Shown here: positions 43,880 through 56,079 of the stretch, piece by piece | Layout of the letters: every line of letters starts with the position of its first letter | Position numbering within the stretch: position 1 is the stretch's first letter | Source: Eucalyptus grandis | Lineage: Eukaryota; Streptophyta; Magnoliopsida; Myrtales; Myrtaceae | Direction: 5' to 3' | DNA: 64,000 nucleotides | Assembly: GCF_016545825.1 (NCBI RefSeq) | Contig: NC_052618.1 | Span: 13,259,398-13,323,397, forward strand | Made by a program: the position numbers and the translations under genes | Notes under the pieces: generated by a model | Databases searched by the model: none | Told to the model about the DNA's origin: nothing | Seen by the model: the letters and a program-made list of their open reading frames with translations, nothing else

Positions 43880-45840
43880 TCTCGGACATCCTCTTCCTCT
43901 GATCTGATCGTCCTTCGTGCATCGGATAACATAAACATTATAATCTTCCTTCTTCGTTCTTAGCTTCATGAAGAGAGACCCAGGCATATTTGTGTAATTT
44001 TTGTTGTTCAAATTCACTGCTGGCATGTCAATGTGAGCGCTATGAGTGCTTTGTATGATCCATCGCATGAAGTGCTCACTCTGTGACATGTTCATATTGA
44101 TAATTTGAATCACAAATCAACGTTCACTGCAATGCGTGTTCGTCTGTTAGATGGTCAATACTTGTTTAGTTCTCCCTGCCAAATATCTTGCAAAGATGAT
44201 TCCGTCTACATCTATGTTACTTTGGCGGTTTCTGGATTAATGTTTCGTAAACTGTACAATCTCTTCTACTGGGAGGAGAAAGAAATTCTCAGCATTATCT
44301 CCCCGCATGCTTAAAATTCATTTTCATGTTTTTTACATTGGATGACCTGACCGTTGAGGTTAATATGATTTCTTTTATATTGATTGTGTGTTTGATGAAT
44401 CCAACTAACAATCCAAGGTAAGTTTCGATTGTCTGGAATGTGAATTTGATGGCTGGGGAGGTTCCACTGTGAAAGCCTCAGTTGTTCTGAATGAAATAAT
44501 TCGTTTGCTTGAATTGTCAGCTTAATAAGGAAGAGAGTGATGCGGGCTACAATTTGTTGTGAAAAAGAAACAAGCAACAATTGCTGAATTTCTATTCTGC
44601 AGGAAATGGAAGCGAATTAGAATAAATTAATGTGCTTTTGAGCAATGATGCTGATTGCTGGATTATCTTTGTGAACATATGGTATCTTTATGTCTCTTTC
44701 GAAAGTTTGGTATTTGCTCTGCTCTTTTACTGGTAATGAGTGCCGGGAACTTCTTGGTTGATTAATTCCTCTTTCTACAAATGACTTTGGCCCCAGTTAT
44801 GGTCCACTTTCAGTATACGAGTCCTCATTGTAATTTGAGTACCAGTTGATGTGATACAGTCTTTTGATTCATTTCTCAATATGTTTCCCAAACGTTGCCT
44901 GTTGTAAAAAATTTCACATATTAAGTTCCATCAGCCTCAGTTTTTATTTATTTTTTAATTAGAATTTCGTGTTTGAAAGAGTGGTTGGTATGAACTTGAT
45001 CTTTGCACTGGATTAACTGAAACGATATTTCATCATAGATAATCAAAACAGAGTATTTCTTTAGTTGGCTACTTTGTGACCTTTGCTGCCGATAAAGTAG
45101 ATTGACTTCCCAGAAGGAACTAGTGCTCTGTAAGTGCAACCACTTTTTTTTTTTGTTAATTTTGCTGCTGGGTATTAATTAGTTCATGGAATGATGCTCA
45201 TCAGATTTGGTAGATTCAAACAATGGTAAATAGCCCAAGCAACATCAGGAAAAGATGAAAAAGCATTTCTTATTTTTTGAGAATCATCATCATTCTTTCT
45301 CTCAGCAGTGAGAGATACTGCAAATATCGTAGAGTACAAATTGAATGAAGAGGTATCGCAGCTCTGGACTTGCATGTCAATCTTGGCTTATCTCATCAAT
45401 AGCCAATGTTATGCCGATGTTTGAATGAATCCAAGCACTTATCTTTAGTAGGCTTTGGAATTTTCACAATCTATGGATTCAATGAGTCTTGACAATTGAT
45501 GTGTTGGGGAATTTCTTACCTGTACCGGGTCCATTGGGCGGAGTTTATGTCAGTGGTTGATCGTCTAGGCCCCATATGCAGCATTCATGTGAGACTCACT
45601 TGAACACTATTGAAATGGACCCAATCTAAGCGAGCGCAGGCACCACCTTGTGGAAGCTATTCTTTGGCTAATGGCATAAGACGTGAAAATTCTTTAATCT
45701 CGGCCTTCTTTGCGCTTTTGCACTTTGGATTTAGGTTGCAATAAATAAGTGCCCTGGACTTACTTTAAGTTATGTTAATGGGGGATTACGAAAAAGTTCT
45801 TAAGGAGATACAGAAATACTCTCCCAAATTCGATGCTTCC
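43880..45840 (+). repeat. ~2.0-kb tandem duplication, copy A
   Basis: From CTGTCTCGGACA.CCTCTTCCTCTGATC through TTCATGAAGAGAGAC, AATCACAAATCAACGTTCACTGC, TCTGTTAGATGGTC, TTCTATTCTGCAGGAAATGG, CCTCATTGTAATTTG, TGAGAATCATCATCATTC and AAAAAGTTCTTAAGGAGATA. All are repeated in order at 46010-47930. There is no sustained coding frame; an AG|GAAATGGAAGC site (44603 and 46741) is followed at once by an in-frame stop in both copies. Probably intron/leader sequence of a VRN1-like gene, because B3-type residues lie at the junctions. Confidence 0.85.
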
Positions 45841-45865
45841 AACGGTCAAAGTAGTTTGACCTGGG

Positions 45866-46010
45866 CAACTAGAAAAGAGTAACAATGAGGTCGGAATGTT
45901 ATGGAGCATTACCCCATTGGTCATTTTCATCTTAACCTTTTCAAATGTGGAGTCAACTTCCTTTTTCAGGTGATAATACTCGATAAAGGTGCTTCCGAGA
46001 TAGATTATTC
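45866..46010 (+). pseudogene. B3 (first-type) remnant at the tandem-duplication junction
   Basis: Before 46010 the sequence gives SITPLVIFILTFSNVES and then VIILDKGASEIDYSSGS, the end of a VRN1-type first B3 domain (hydrophobic strand, then I.DK.aSEIDY). The paralogous copy is at 48646-48800 (same ACTAGAAAAGAGTAACAATG.GGTC start). Broken by a stop before the last strand. Confidence 0.6.
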
Positions 46011-47930
46011 CTCAGGATCACTGTCTCGGACAACCTCTTCCTCTGATCCATTCGTCCTTCGTGCATTGGTAAAATAAACACTATAATCTTGCTTCTTCGT
46101 TCTTAGCTTTATGGAGAGAGACTTTAGGCATTTTTGTGTGATTTTTGTTGTCAAATTTATTGCTGGCGTGTCTATATGCATGCTATAAGTGCTTTATATG
46201 ATCATCGCTTGAAGTGCTCACAATGAAGTGTTCATATTAGCAATCTGAATCACAAATCAACGTTCACTGCAATGCATATTTGTCTGTTAGATGGTCGATA
46301 CTTGTTTAGTTCTTCCTGCCAAAAGTCTTGCAAAGATGATTCCATCTTCATCTATGTTACTTTGAGATCGCTGTGTAGGTTGCTATCTTTGGTGGTTTCC
46401 GGATTAATGTTTTATAAATTGTACAATCTGTTCCACTGGGAGGTGAAAGAAATCCTCAGCATTATCTCCCACATGCTTAAAATTTATTCTCATGTTTTTT
46501 ACATTGGATCACCTGACCATTGAGATTAATTTGATTTCCTTTGTGTTTGATAAATCCAAGTAACAATCCAAGGTAAGTTTCGATTGTCTGGAATGTGAAT
46601 TTGGTGGCTGGGCCCTCAGTTGTTTTGAATGAAGGAATACGATTGCTTGAATTGTTAGCTTAATAAGGAAGAGAGTAACAAAGACTACAGTTTGTAGTGT
46701 AAAAGACACAAGCAACAATTGCTGAATTTCTATTCTGCAGGAAATGGAAGCAAAGTAGCATAACAAGTGTGCTTTTGAGCAATAATGCCGATTTCTGGAT
46801 TATGTTTGTGAACATATGGTATCTTTATTTCTCTTTTGAACGTTTGGTATTTGCTCTGCTCTCTTTCTGGCAAACAATACTGCAGACTTCTTGGTTGATT
46901 AATCCTTCTTTCTGCAAATGACTTTGGCCCCTATTATGGTCCGCTTTCAGTATACAAGTCACATTGTAATTTGTGTACTTGGTGATGTGATAGTCTTGTT
47001 GATTCATTTCTCAATATGTTTCCCAAATGTCGCTTGTTGTAAAAAATTTCAAATATTAAATTCCATCAGCCTCAGTTTTTCCCTTTTTTTGTTGATCAGA
47101 ATTATGTGTTTGTATGAGCTTGATCTTTGCCCTGGATTAACTCGAATGATATTTCATCATAGATATCTAGGATGGAGTATTTCCTTAGTTGGCTACTTTA
47201 TGGCATTTGCTGCGGATAAAGTAGATTGACTCGCTAGAAGGAATTAGTGCTCTGCTAAGTGCAGCCAATTTTTTGTTGATTTTTCTGCTGGGTATGATGA
47301 TGTTCATGGAATGAATGCTCATCAGATTTGGTAGATTCAAACAATGGTAAATAGCTCAAGCAAACATCAGGAAAATATATAAACGCATTTCTCATTTGTT
47401 GAGAGTCATCATCATTCTTTCTCTCGGCAGTGAGAGACAGTGGAAATATCGTAGAGTAAGGATTGAATGAAGAGGTATCGTAGTTCTAGACCTGTACATC
47501 AATCCTGGCTTGTCTATTTAATAGCTAATGTTGTGCTGATATTTGAATGAATTCACGCACTTATTTTGAGTAGGCTTTGGAATAATCACAATCTGTGGAT
47601 CCAATGAGTCTGAACAATTGATGTGTCGGGAATTTCTTACCGTACCAGGTCCATTGGACGGAGTCTATGTCAGTAGTTGATTGTCTAAGCCTTATATGCG
47701 ACCTTCATGTGAGACACCGCCTTGTGGAAGCTACTCTTTGGCGGACGGCGTAGAATGTAAAAATTCATAAATCTTTGCCTTCTTTGTACTTTTGCACTTT
47801 GAATTTAGCTTGCGATAAATAAGTGCCCTGGACTTACTTTTAAGTTGTGTCGTTAATGGGGGGTTATGAAAAAGTTCTTGAGGAGATATGGAAATACTCT
47901 CCCGAATTGATGCTTATAAAGGCCACAAGT
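46010..47930 (+). repeat. ~2.0-kb tandem duplication, copy B
   Basis: Parallels 43880-45840 over its full length with point differences and small indels. Its right flank resumes the paralogy with copy A's flank only at 48646, so 47931-48645 is extra DNA relative to copy A. Confidence 0.85.
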
Positions 47931-48645
47931 TAGGAAACATCAATATTCTCCAGGAGTCTTTGTGTCGTGTCGGAGTGTCTGATACTCTTCAATACTTAGT
48001 CAATTCTTTTGACATTCTCTGATATGTGAGTTCGAAATTCAGACATATGAGTTCAAAATTTCGATACATGATTTCTACACGCATGGAATTTTAAAAATTT
48101 TCAATAAATGAGGGATCAAATTGTAAATATGTAAAAAAAAAAAAAATGATAATGATAAATGAAGGAAGAAAAAAAACCTAATTTTCTCTTCTCCTCTAAT
48201 TCTCACTTCCCTGACACATAATTCACCCACTAAGTTTGTGTTTTCCTCTTCTTTTCCAACGCATTTTTACACTCGAGTCTAGAACGTGGATTGCTTGTTT
48301 TTTTTCCTCCAAGTTTATGAATCATTATTATAATTTGTCAAGTTGAATGTGTCAAATTGAGACGATAAATGATATTAACAGATGGCAGATTAATATTTTT
48401 AATGTAAATTCATTTGACTCTTTTTTATTATTTATTTATTTGTGAATCTAAATCAAATTAATATGATTAAAATAATTATAAAAATGATAATTTATCATGT
48501 ATATATAAAACTATATATTTAATATACAACATATTTCAAAATGTTAGAATTCTCTGTTTTTTAATAAATAACTTGTAGACGCGTTATGTCGTATCATGTC
48601 GCGTATCGGTACCGGTGCTATTTAAGCCATAGGTAATACAACTAG
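47931..48645. other. ~0.7-kb AT-rich insertion relative to the paralogous junction
   Basis: Copy A passes from AAATTCGATGCTT to GGGCAACTAGAAAAGAG within about 40 bp (45830-45866), whereas copy B takes about 715 bp more. The extra DNA contains GTGTCGGAGTGTCTGATAC near its left end and TTATGTCGTATCATGTCGCGTATCGG near its right end, the type of sequence seen in terminal parts of plant retroelements. No ORF. Terminal repeats were not resolved by eye. Confidence 0.5.
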
Positions 48646-48949
48646 GCAACTAGAAAAGAGTAACAATGTGGTCAATATGTTATGGAGCATTAACCCATTG
48701 GTCATCATCATCTCAACCTTTTCAAGAGGCAACTCCATTTTTCAGTTGTTAAAATTTGAGAAAGGTGATTCCGAGATAGATTATTACTCGAGCATTGGCC
48801 AAATATCAAACCCCGAGGATCGATTTCTCCGACAAGAAAGGGATGACGTTGTTGAACTTGAAGATTTAGAGGGTTTCCTGCAATGTCAATCGCTTTTACC
48901 CAGTTTTAGCAAAGTCTATACCTGCCCAGTGCCCATCATGAGAATTTGA
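48646..48949 (+). pseudogene. VRN1-like first-B3 end and acidic linker
   Basis: Open to a TGA at 48947-48949: SINPLVIIISTFSRGNSIFQ, LLKFEKGDSEIDYYSS and EDRFLRQERDDVVELEDLEG. The strand pattern and the GDSEIDY plus acidic tail are those of the end of the first B3 domain and following linker of VRN1-like proteins. No start codon context and no N-terminal part of the domain, so a fragment. Paralogous to 45866-46010. Confidence 0.6.
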
Positions 48950-49356
48950 TGGTGTGAATTGTAGTTATATTAGTCATGTTTCCACCTTTATCACTGTCTT
49001 TTCGTTCTTTCCAAATTCTTTAATGCTTTTCGACGAGCATTTCGGATGTTGGTTAATTCGCTAATATTTGGGAAGTGCAGATTGTAATTAATCGGTGGGG
49101 TAACTAGCTCCAATGTGAAGGGAATGTAAATATATTTCATCAATTTTATTTTTCTGATTTTCCATGGACATACTAACTACTAATGTATGCTAAATCATTT
49201 CATACTTAGTCAATGCTCAGTAATTTCTGGAATGGAATCACCATAATCTGAAACTTTACACAGAAAAGTCTCAATTGGCAAAGAATTGGAACCCACCAAA
49301 GCTGCAAACCTTGAAAATCAATGTCAGCGGAGCCTTTTTTTTGAAGGTAAAATAGT

Positions 49357-49783
49357 TTGAGCTATTTCGGGAATTCTTTGGGACAAAACGGGAGCTCTAA
49401 TGGATGGCTCTACTACGAAGATTCCAGCATTGTAGGCGTTTTAGACGGAAGCCATGCACCTACTCGAAGCTTTGAAATGTTTTCAGTCAAGGAGAGAGTG
49501 TGTGTTGGAGCTCCAGTCTGCCTGCGAAGAGATGGTCGACGCGGTGTTGTAGAATACGCACGTGAGGTGGGAAGTGCAAGCTTTAATTGAGGAAGCCCAT
49601 CTATCTTCGGCCCAATTTCAGTTTCTCTCCTTGGCCCACTGTCACCGGTCCGCAAACAAAGTGGCCGATTGGGTCGTGAAAACCCAACGTTTGAATGCTC
49701 TCCCTTCCCTTGGGTGGCCCATCCCTCCAATCTTTATGAGATTTTTTACGTTCGGATGCCCCTTCGTTGGGCTTTTGTTTTAA
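49357..49783 (+). pseudogene. LINE RNase H-like (RVT_3) C-terminal remnant
   Basis: Shifted frames give LEALKCFQ, ELQSACEEMVDAV, then WEVQALIEEAHLSSAQFQFL and AHCHRSANKVADWVVKTQR. This is the second half of the RNase H-like domain of plant L1-type elements (the ESDC..MVDAV strand and the H..R.AN.VAD.. helix with its catalytic-site residues). A stop at about 49552 separates the halves, and no RT precedes it. Unrelated in position to the minus-strand LINE at 35.2-36.0 kb. Confidence 0.65.
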
Positions 49784-51169
49784 GGACCCCCGAGTTTTAA
49801 TTTATGGCATGTCTTCAAATTTGAAAGCTTGCCTCGTATATTAATTTGTTTTAAGCTTGAATTGGTCAACGGTCAAAACCTAAGTTCAAGATTACATGGA
49901 AAGTAGATGATAAAGCAAGTCTTAAGAGTTAGAATATGGAGAAATTGGACAAATCCAATTGCGGATTTTCATGCAATTTGACTTGAAAAACTAGAAAACT
50001 GAAATTGGACCAGCAAGTGAATGAAGGGATTAATTAAACTGCACTTTCATCCCTATCCTGTTGGGGAAAAGACAAAGGACAAGTGCTCGAGTCTTTTCCA
50101 ACTACTCCACACCATGCCACCAAGTTGTCAAATCAGTGTTTCTTTACAACTCAATATCTATACGATCGACTTTCCATTGAAATAGCCTTGTAAGCATGAT
50201 CTTTTCTCCAATTTAATGAAGTAAAATAACCTTCACTCCGATCATGATGTCTCCTCCAATAAAAGAAATATTCCATTGACGTCAAGATGAAAGCAACAGA
50301 AGGACTATATAACCAAACAAGTTAACTAGCTCTTTTCATTTGTAATATTCAATTGTTCGTAAGTTACCATTCTTGTCTTGATTGAGGCAGCCAACAACGG
50401 TATTTTTAGGAAAGTTGCGACAAGAGAGGATTTTTGATCTTTTATGCACGGTCAAAAACCAAGTGAGGATCTTCTTCATGTAGCACAATTTGTAGCAGTT
50501 GATCTTCATTCCTCCTTGTGTATGCCATTTTTGTCGACCTAAACTAGTAATTCTATATCAAGTATTATGAATTCTCTTTTTAATTTTTTCAAATATTAAT
50601 TTTTTAGATGTGATTATCGACTTAAATGGACTGGGAGTTTCGGGCCCTAAGGACAGAAGCACCTAAAGCTGTTCATGAACCGCAGTCCAATACCAAATAT
50701 GGAATTCTCTCAATTATTATGAAATAAAGCACTTTAATAAGAAATCTAGTTGGTTTTATCATTTAAGGATTTTCCTTTGTACTATGCTAGTGAAGGAGCA
50801 CAACCGTCTGTGCATTTGCAAAAAGAGAATTGTAATGGGTGTGAGGAGGGGCAAATGTTTAAAGAGACAAATTTTGAAAACTAAAATATTTGAAGTAATT
50901 ATAACACTGTCTGTGTAAAAATAATTTTGCACGGGTGTCTTATACACTATTGATTTGAGAGTGGCACATGCTTTATTTTTCAGTATGTTTATGCAATTAG
51001 TTGATAGATGTCTAGACTTTTTAAGTTATGATGTCGTTCTTTTTGTTTTTTTAACAACAGACATAAGCATTTCATGAAATTGTTTAATAAAAGTTCGAGA
51101 TGGAAATCCATCCTCTTCGAATTTAATTATTTTCTATTTGGTAGAGATAACTCTGTACGTGTCAACATC
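49784..51169. other. AT-rich, no gene recognised
   Basis: No coding signature on either strand and no repeat partner noticed inside the window. Confidence 0.5.
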
Positions 51170-51410
51170 TAACACTGCCAATTTTGAGTGGGGTCACAAC
51201 CAAACATCATTAGATCAAATTGATCTATTCTTGGAGACAATTAATCGATTCGAACATATACAAAGATCAGTAGTGCCAGTAACATCGTTTATCCTCATTC
51301 ATATCACACTATGATGAGATCACATTGAAGTATTGATTTCCTTGGACGTAACACCTCATGATATTATATAATTTCCAACAAAAACTTAGGTTATTCCGTG
51401 AATGAATGTT
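51170..51410 (-). repeat. Gnk2 3'-flank remnant (fourth, exon-less copy)
   Basis: GCCAATTTTGAGTGGGGTCA, TTCGAACATATACAAAGATCAGTAGTGCC, TATTGATTTCCTTGGACGTAACAC and AGGTTATTCCGTGAATGAATG match the flank downstream of the Gnk2 copies at 52235-52465 and 58460-58710. It stops exactly where those copies enter the Gnk2 coding 3' end, so only the flank was duplicated here. Confidence 0.7.
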
Positions 51411-51469
51411 GAGATATACTGCAAATATATATTCACATGTATCTCAACAATCACTTTTTTTTTTTTTAC

Positions 51470-51800
51470 AAGAAAACACATCTCGGCCAACGGCTTCATC
51501 AGAAAGTACCCGAATGATCTCATGCATAAGGTAAAATATAGGCGAGAACCCCTTATGAATGACCCAAGAAAAATAAGATTACTTGCAATTATTGGCGTGG
51601 AAAAATTTGGATCATGTTGTGCCCTTCAACCGGACACAAAAGCCCATCGAACAATCAGGGTTTATAATGAGTCGCCGCCGTGCTAAACCTCAGAAATTTC
51701 TTACGTATGCACCCTAAGGGATAAAGATCTTTCGATCCGGTTTGTGTTCTCATCACCTATTCCACTCATCTGATATGCGTTCAACCACGCTTCCATAGTC
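51470..51800 (+). repeat. Duplicated segment (partner 58100-58345)
   Basis: AAGAAAACACATCTCGG, CATCAGA.A.TGCCC.AAT, GACTTGCAAAT.. and TGTGTTCTCATCACC.ATTCCACTCAT are shared with 58115-58310. Together with the Gnk2 flank this shows that the 51.2-52.9 and 58.1-59.0 kb blocks are one segmental duplication. No gene in it. Confidence 0.6.
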
Positions 51801-51846
51801 ATCACGCCATCATCTTGCGGCTCTTTCTAGCTCGCTTTATCGCATG

Positions 51847-51874
51847 CTCAGTTCTCTCTCTCTCTCTCTCTCTC
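51847..51874 (+). repeat. (TC)n microsatellite
   Basis: About 12-13 CT dinucleotides inside a GC-neutral insertion (about 51800-52230) that is absent from the 58-kb paralog. A run of 11 G lies at about 52224-52234 at the right end of this insertion. Confidence 0.9.
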
Positions 51875-52447
51875 TGTGCACCACATCTAGCCATCTCAAG
51901 TGAGATATCCCGGGATACGACGAGGATAAACAGATCTGGAAGAAGGGCCTCCAAATCTCTGTCACCATCAACAACTAATCTGTTGGCAACGACTAGACAG
52001 AGCTCGACACATTGCACCGAGCTCCGTCACGATCGACGGACTCAACACTGCTATGAGTTCACGGTCGGCACATTGGGGAGAGAGAGAGAGAAGCTCGAGG
52101 ATCAGCGAAGCTAGGGATTGTGCGATGGAGTTCTCTATCATAGATGACGGTGGCTGGAGTCAATGGTTGTCCAAGTCGGGCCGGACATGCTAGAAGCAGA
52201 AAAGGTGCGAGAGAAGAAGAGAAGGGGGGGGGGGTGTCAAGCCCAAACATCGTCGGATCAAATTGATCCTTCTTGTTGATGATTAACCAGTTTGAACATA
52301 TACAAAGATCAGTGGCATCAACAACGCCACTCATTCCACATTCATATCACACTTCAATGAGAATTTTTTGAATTATCAATTTTCTAAGACATGACACATC
52401 ATGATAATTGATACTTTCTAATAAGCTTTTTCTAATAAAAGCTTAGG

Positions 52448-52849
52448 TTATTCCATGAACGAATATTGCTCATAACTAAACCTACAATCGCGAAGTTGAA
52501 GTTGTGCGCCGACACTAAAAGGGCACACTTTCCGGATTTCATCGTAGGCAAAATCCATGCAGCTAGTACAATCAGCCTGTGTCGGCATGCCGTTGCACGT
52601 ACCGTGGCCAAAGCACTCGGCACGGTTGACAGAGGCATGGGTGTGGTAGTCGAACCCCTTCTCAGCCGTGGTGGACCTCAGATCCTGCAAGACGGCGTGG
52701 AATGCTTCGGCATAATCGTCCCTATTGTAGTACCGCGCTCCATTGCATACCTTGTCCACAAAAGTCATGTCTAGATCGCTTCTTGTGATACAAAGACAGT
52801 GGGAAAGTAGTATGAACAGGATTGCGGTTTCGCGTGTTGCGGGCATCAT
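52448..52849 (-). CDS. Gnk2/DUF26 (ginkbilobin-2-like) secreted antifungal-type protein, intact
   Basis: Single-exon ORF of 133 residues, the only complete gene I can support here. Residues 1-24 form a signal peptide (AILFILLSHCLC core); the mature Gnk2/stress-antifungal domain covers about 25-131. Its Cys pattern matches ginkbilobin-2: C35, C85, C94, C97, C109 and C122, with the hallmark C-x8-C-x2-C (85/94/97). It ends DCRFSYEQYSF. Of the three mannan-binding residues described for Gnk2, Asn (N36 after C35) and Glu (E127) align, but the Arg position appears to be Gln (Q116). An extra Cys is present at C79. Such single-domain proteins act in the apoplast against fungi, or are the building block of cysteine-rich receptor kinases; no transmembrane or kinase part follows. 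Paralogs: 32874-33266 (stops) and 58704-59006 (decayed). Confidence 0.9.
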   Translation of the reverse strand: MMPATRETAILFILLSHCLCITRSDLDMTFVDKVCNGARYYNRDDYAEAFHAVLQDLRSTTAEKGFDYHTHASVNRAECFGHGTCNGMPTQADCTSCMDFAYDEIRKVCPFSVGAQLQLRDCRFSYEQYSFME

Positions 52850-53169
52850 GATAACGTTCGCTGTCTTTCCCTCTCAAAAAACTATCTTTTGTTTGGTGTA
52901 GATGAACACACAAATTGAGTTGGGTATAAAAAGGGCTCATTCCTCGTAGGGTTCTCAGTCAGTAATTCATTTTTAATGTTGATTTTTTAATTCAATAGAA
53001 TATCTTGGTCATTTCCCATTCTAGAGTACTGGTTGTATCTTCATTGGATGAGAAGGTTTTTGCCCCTCTATTTAACTAACGAATTCGGCATATATAGTGT
53101 ATAACACAAGTCTGTTGACATCCTAGCAAACCACACTCTCTCGTATCCTTTACACATAAAAATAAGAAT

Positions 53170-53500
53170 TTATTTTACAATGCCCAACCTATGCCAACAC
53201 AAGTTATGATCCCTTGTCATGCTAGTCAAGTTGGGAAAATTATTACCCACGCTCAATATGAAGTTCCGCCGGGAGTGAAACTAAGTCGAGCTCTCACAAG
53301 TCCCGTCAATGGTCACCGTAGCTGCTCGTTTAGATCCCTAGGGCCCGGCCATGTTGACACTAAACCGGATTAATTGATGACTACGCGTCCCTGAAGCTAT
53401 CGAGGATTCTCATGTGCAAAACCTGAAAAGCAAGGTTGTTGTTGAGAAATCTCATTATTCACGATCTTATTGCAATTTTCATCATGCAAATGTGATACTT
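53170..53500 (+). repeat. Gnk2 upstream flank paralogous to 34620-35160 (LINE-free site)
   Basis: Shares GTTGGGAAAATTATTAC.CAC, TGTTGACA and GAGAAATCTCATTA.TCA.GAT with 34620-35160, and continues into TTCATCATGCAA, which in the other copy lies at 35950-35965 beyond the LINE. This is therefore the unoccupied counterpart of the LINE insertion. No gene. Confidence 0.7.
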
Positions 53501-54459
53501 GTTATATTATTTTAATGTTGGTGTTGACGTAAATTTTTGCAAGAGAAATGATATATAGAAAATTATTACAGAATGAATATTCACATCAATCAAAATCTCT
53601 ACTAAAGTTTATCTCTACTTTTATTTAATAAAGTAGATTTGAAGCCTATCATGTAGTTTCGAGATGTAAAAGTGCAATATTTATCAAATCATAATTTTAG
53701 TACATGCTATGAATTAACAAGAAACATCAAAGCCCAAAAAATGGAAGTTCCTCTTTCTTGATAGCTTTCCTAAATTTGTCAAGACATTTAGAGAAATGTC
53801 ACGACTTCATGTGGAAAAGGCCGGCAAGTTATTTATGCAGTACCTTCTTGAGAGCAAAATTAATGTTTTTTTTTTTTTATTATTTCCTCCATTTGCTAAT
53901 TATTCAAGATCCGCTTCCAATTTCATATAGACTGCCTCTGTTTCCACTCTCAGTATAGCCAAAACACACCATTTATTAATTAAAAAGTGTAAAATGTCAT
54001 CAATTAAAATAGGCAACTCAGTAGACTAGAAAAGGCAAGTAATTGGGGTCCAAGGTGTAAAATGTTGGTAGTTATGAGTTTCACAAAGCAAGAATAGTAT
54101 ATGCCTAGAGAGCAAAAGCTTTCTTCATGTTTTGTTTGCGACTGCTATTGGTAAGCTAAAAAAGCCGGGCTTGTGCAAAGCTCTTGAATTAGCCAGCCAA
54201 TTTATACTTGATTATTATTCTTCCAAATTGTGGTGAGGTGAAACAATATAGTAAGATTCTCATGACAATAACAACTCTTGGATTTAAAACACATGGAGTC
54301 GCTAGACTATATTAGCACTAGATTAATCGTGTGTCGATCGATAGTTTCTTTTTTATCCTTCACATGCTTTGAAAAGGATCCTCATGCTGTCTTCCTCAGA
54401 AATCATTGGTTGTTTTCTTCTTTCTGATGATAAAATTGCAAAATTTCTATACTTGAGCA
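53501..54459. other. AT-rich; contains a duplicated segment (54080-54310)
   Basis: No gene. 54080-54310 (GTATATGCCTAGAGAGCAAAAGCTTTCTTCATGTT ... CTTGGATTTAAA.CACAT) parallels 56080-56295 in the same orientation and marks a tandem-type duplication around the B3 remnants at 54.5 and 55.3 kb. Confidence 0.6.
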
Positions 54460-54735
54460 AAGAGTTCCCAGTTCATTCAGAAAGATGCACGTTAAGAAAA
54501 GACGGCAGACCATGGCTCTCGTATTTCAAGACAAATCATGGCTGTTGAAGCTTATCGGCCACGAACATTTTGGAAAGTTATCTGCCCGTTGGGCCGCATT
54601 CATGAGAGAAACTCCTCTGAAGGTGGTGTTCGAGATGCATTGAAAGGGACGATATCGAGTGAGCCCTGCTGAGTCGGTTTTTCATTGTTCTACTCATCCA
54701 AGGGCTCTCATTGCCCTTGAAAAGCTATAGAATTT
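54460..54735 (+). pseudogene. B3 domain plus linker remnant (VRN1/REM-type)
   Basis: RVPSSFRKMHVKKRRQTMAL, VFQDKSWLLKLI, HEHFGKLSARWAAFMRETPL and then, with a broken GDVCVFEL equivalent (VVFEMH), directly the linker VSPAESVFHCSTHPRALIAL. In the 26-31 kb cluster an intron lies between the B3 exon and the linker exon. Here they are joined and the last B3 strand is missing, so this copy may derive from a deletion or a processed transcript. Confidence 0.65.
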
Positions 54736-55329
54736 AATTGCATGATTATGATCTTATTGATGTTTAACATAAGCATTCAATTAACCAATCCCGAAAAAGT
54801 TTATGAGCATTTAATATATCAAATCTTTGTTGTGATATATTATTCATGTTTACGTTGCTTTAACTGGAAATTACCTTGTTAGCACAACCGAAACGTTGAA
54901 TAAGATGTTACTATAACTATTAATAATGATAATTCGATCCAAATTAATTAAAAAGAAAAAAAAAATCCAAGATCTCTTATTCTCAATTCTCAACTAAACA
55001 TGGTAAACCCCAATATGTGGCTATTTCATCTCATGGATGGGTTTTGCCATGTGATATTTTTATATTCTGTTTGAATGAGATTTAACAACAAATTGGGATT
55101 CGTGAAATTGTAGGTATCCGATTGTACATCAAGATATTATATATCTTTCAAAATCCATATTGATATTTTTGAGAAATTTAAAAATTAAATCATTTATGCT
55201 ACAACTTGATTCAAATGGTTTTAGTTGTTGGAAGTTTCATTATATTAATGAGAAACAAAATTTATGGTCAACTGCAAAAGAAAATGATTTTATGTTTCGT
55301 GCCGAAAACACTCCATATCTTCAAGACCG

Positions 55330-55890
55330 TTCTCTTTGACGGACTTCAATAAAATGGCTTCTGAGAGTGTGCTGTGGAATTGGAAAAAAATTGCGATGAG
55401 ATGGTTTGGTTATCAAAGGGTTGGAATGAATCTACGAGGGCCAATTTTTGTTCTCCAGATAAGAAGGGGGACTCCATTTTCCATGAAATCATATTTGATA
55501 AAAGCCGTGTCCGAATTAGAATATCCGCCGCCAAATGTCAAATGTTATTGAGGGTGGAAGATGCCGACGATGACCATGATGCTTCCGTCTAAGCTTGAAG
55601 TCTTCGGGGATGAATTGCATTCACCTAAGCAGCATCCTTAGCTTCGTAAGTTTGCAAAGTTCATAGCAGTTCCTATTCGCATCAATTTCGGCCCGAGTTT
55701 GGAAGAGACCGAGGCTCGAATTGCTCATCGCGAGATTTTCAAATGTGAATTTCTTAATCTACAAGCTCATTCTCTCTACGACCGTGTTCTCTTGCTTGAT
55801 TCAAATTCAGTACAGAAATTGCCCACGTCATTAGGCAAAGATAGACTATATGAGAGCATATTGATCCACATAATATTTCCCTATCCGTAG
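55330..55890 (+). pseudogene. First-type B3 domain remnant with acidic linker (VRN1-like)
   Basis: Shifted frames give ELEKNCDEMVWLSKGWNEST, KKGDSIFHEIIFDKS and, in the neighbouring frame, SELEYPPPNVK, then DADDDHDASV and a further linker. The order W..GW.E, G.S.F...IFDKS, sELEYPP is the second half of the VRN1-type first B3 domain. A trailing open piece (55699-55890; EETEARIAHREIFKCEFLN) is unassigned. At least two frameshifts. Confidence 0.65.
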
Positions 55891-56079
55891 CTCAGAGCAT
55901 ATGTATGTGTTGGGAAACCTCATAAATGTCATGCCAATGGAAACAAACCGAACTGGTCATTCCAGATTTGATTGTGCTGAAAATGATATTGGTGTTATGC
56001 TTATAGGCCTTGAAAGCTAGACCATTAAAAAGACTCAATCTATTGATTTAAGGTCACTACATTGGTAGATATAAGTATC

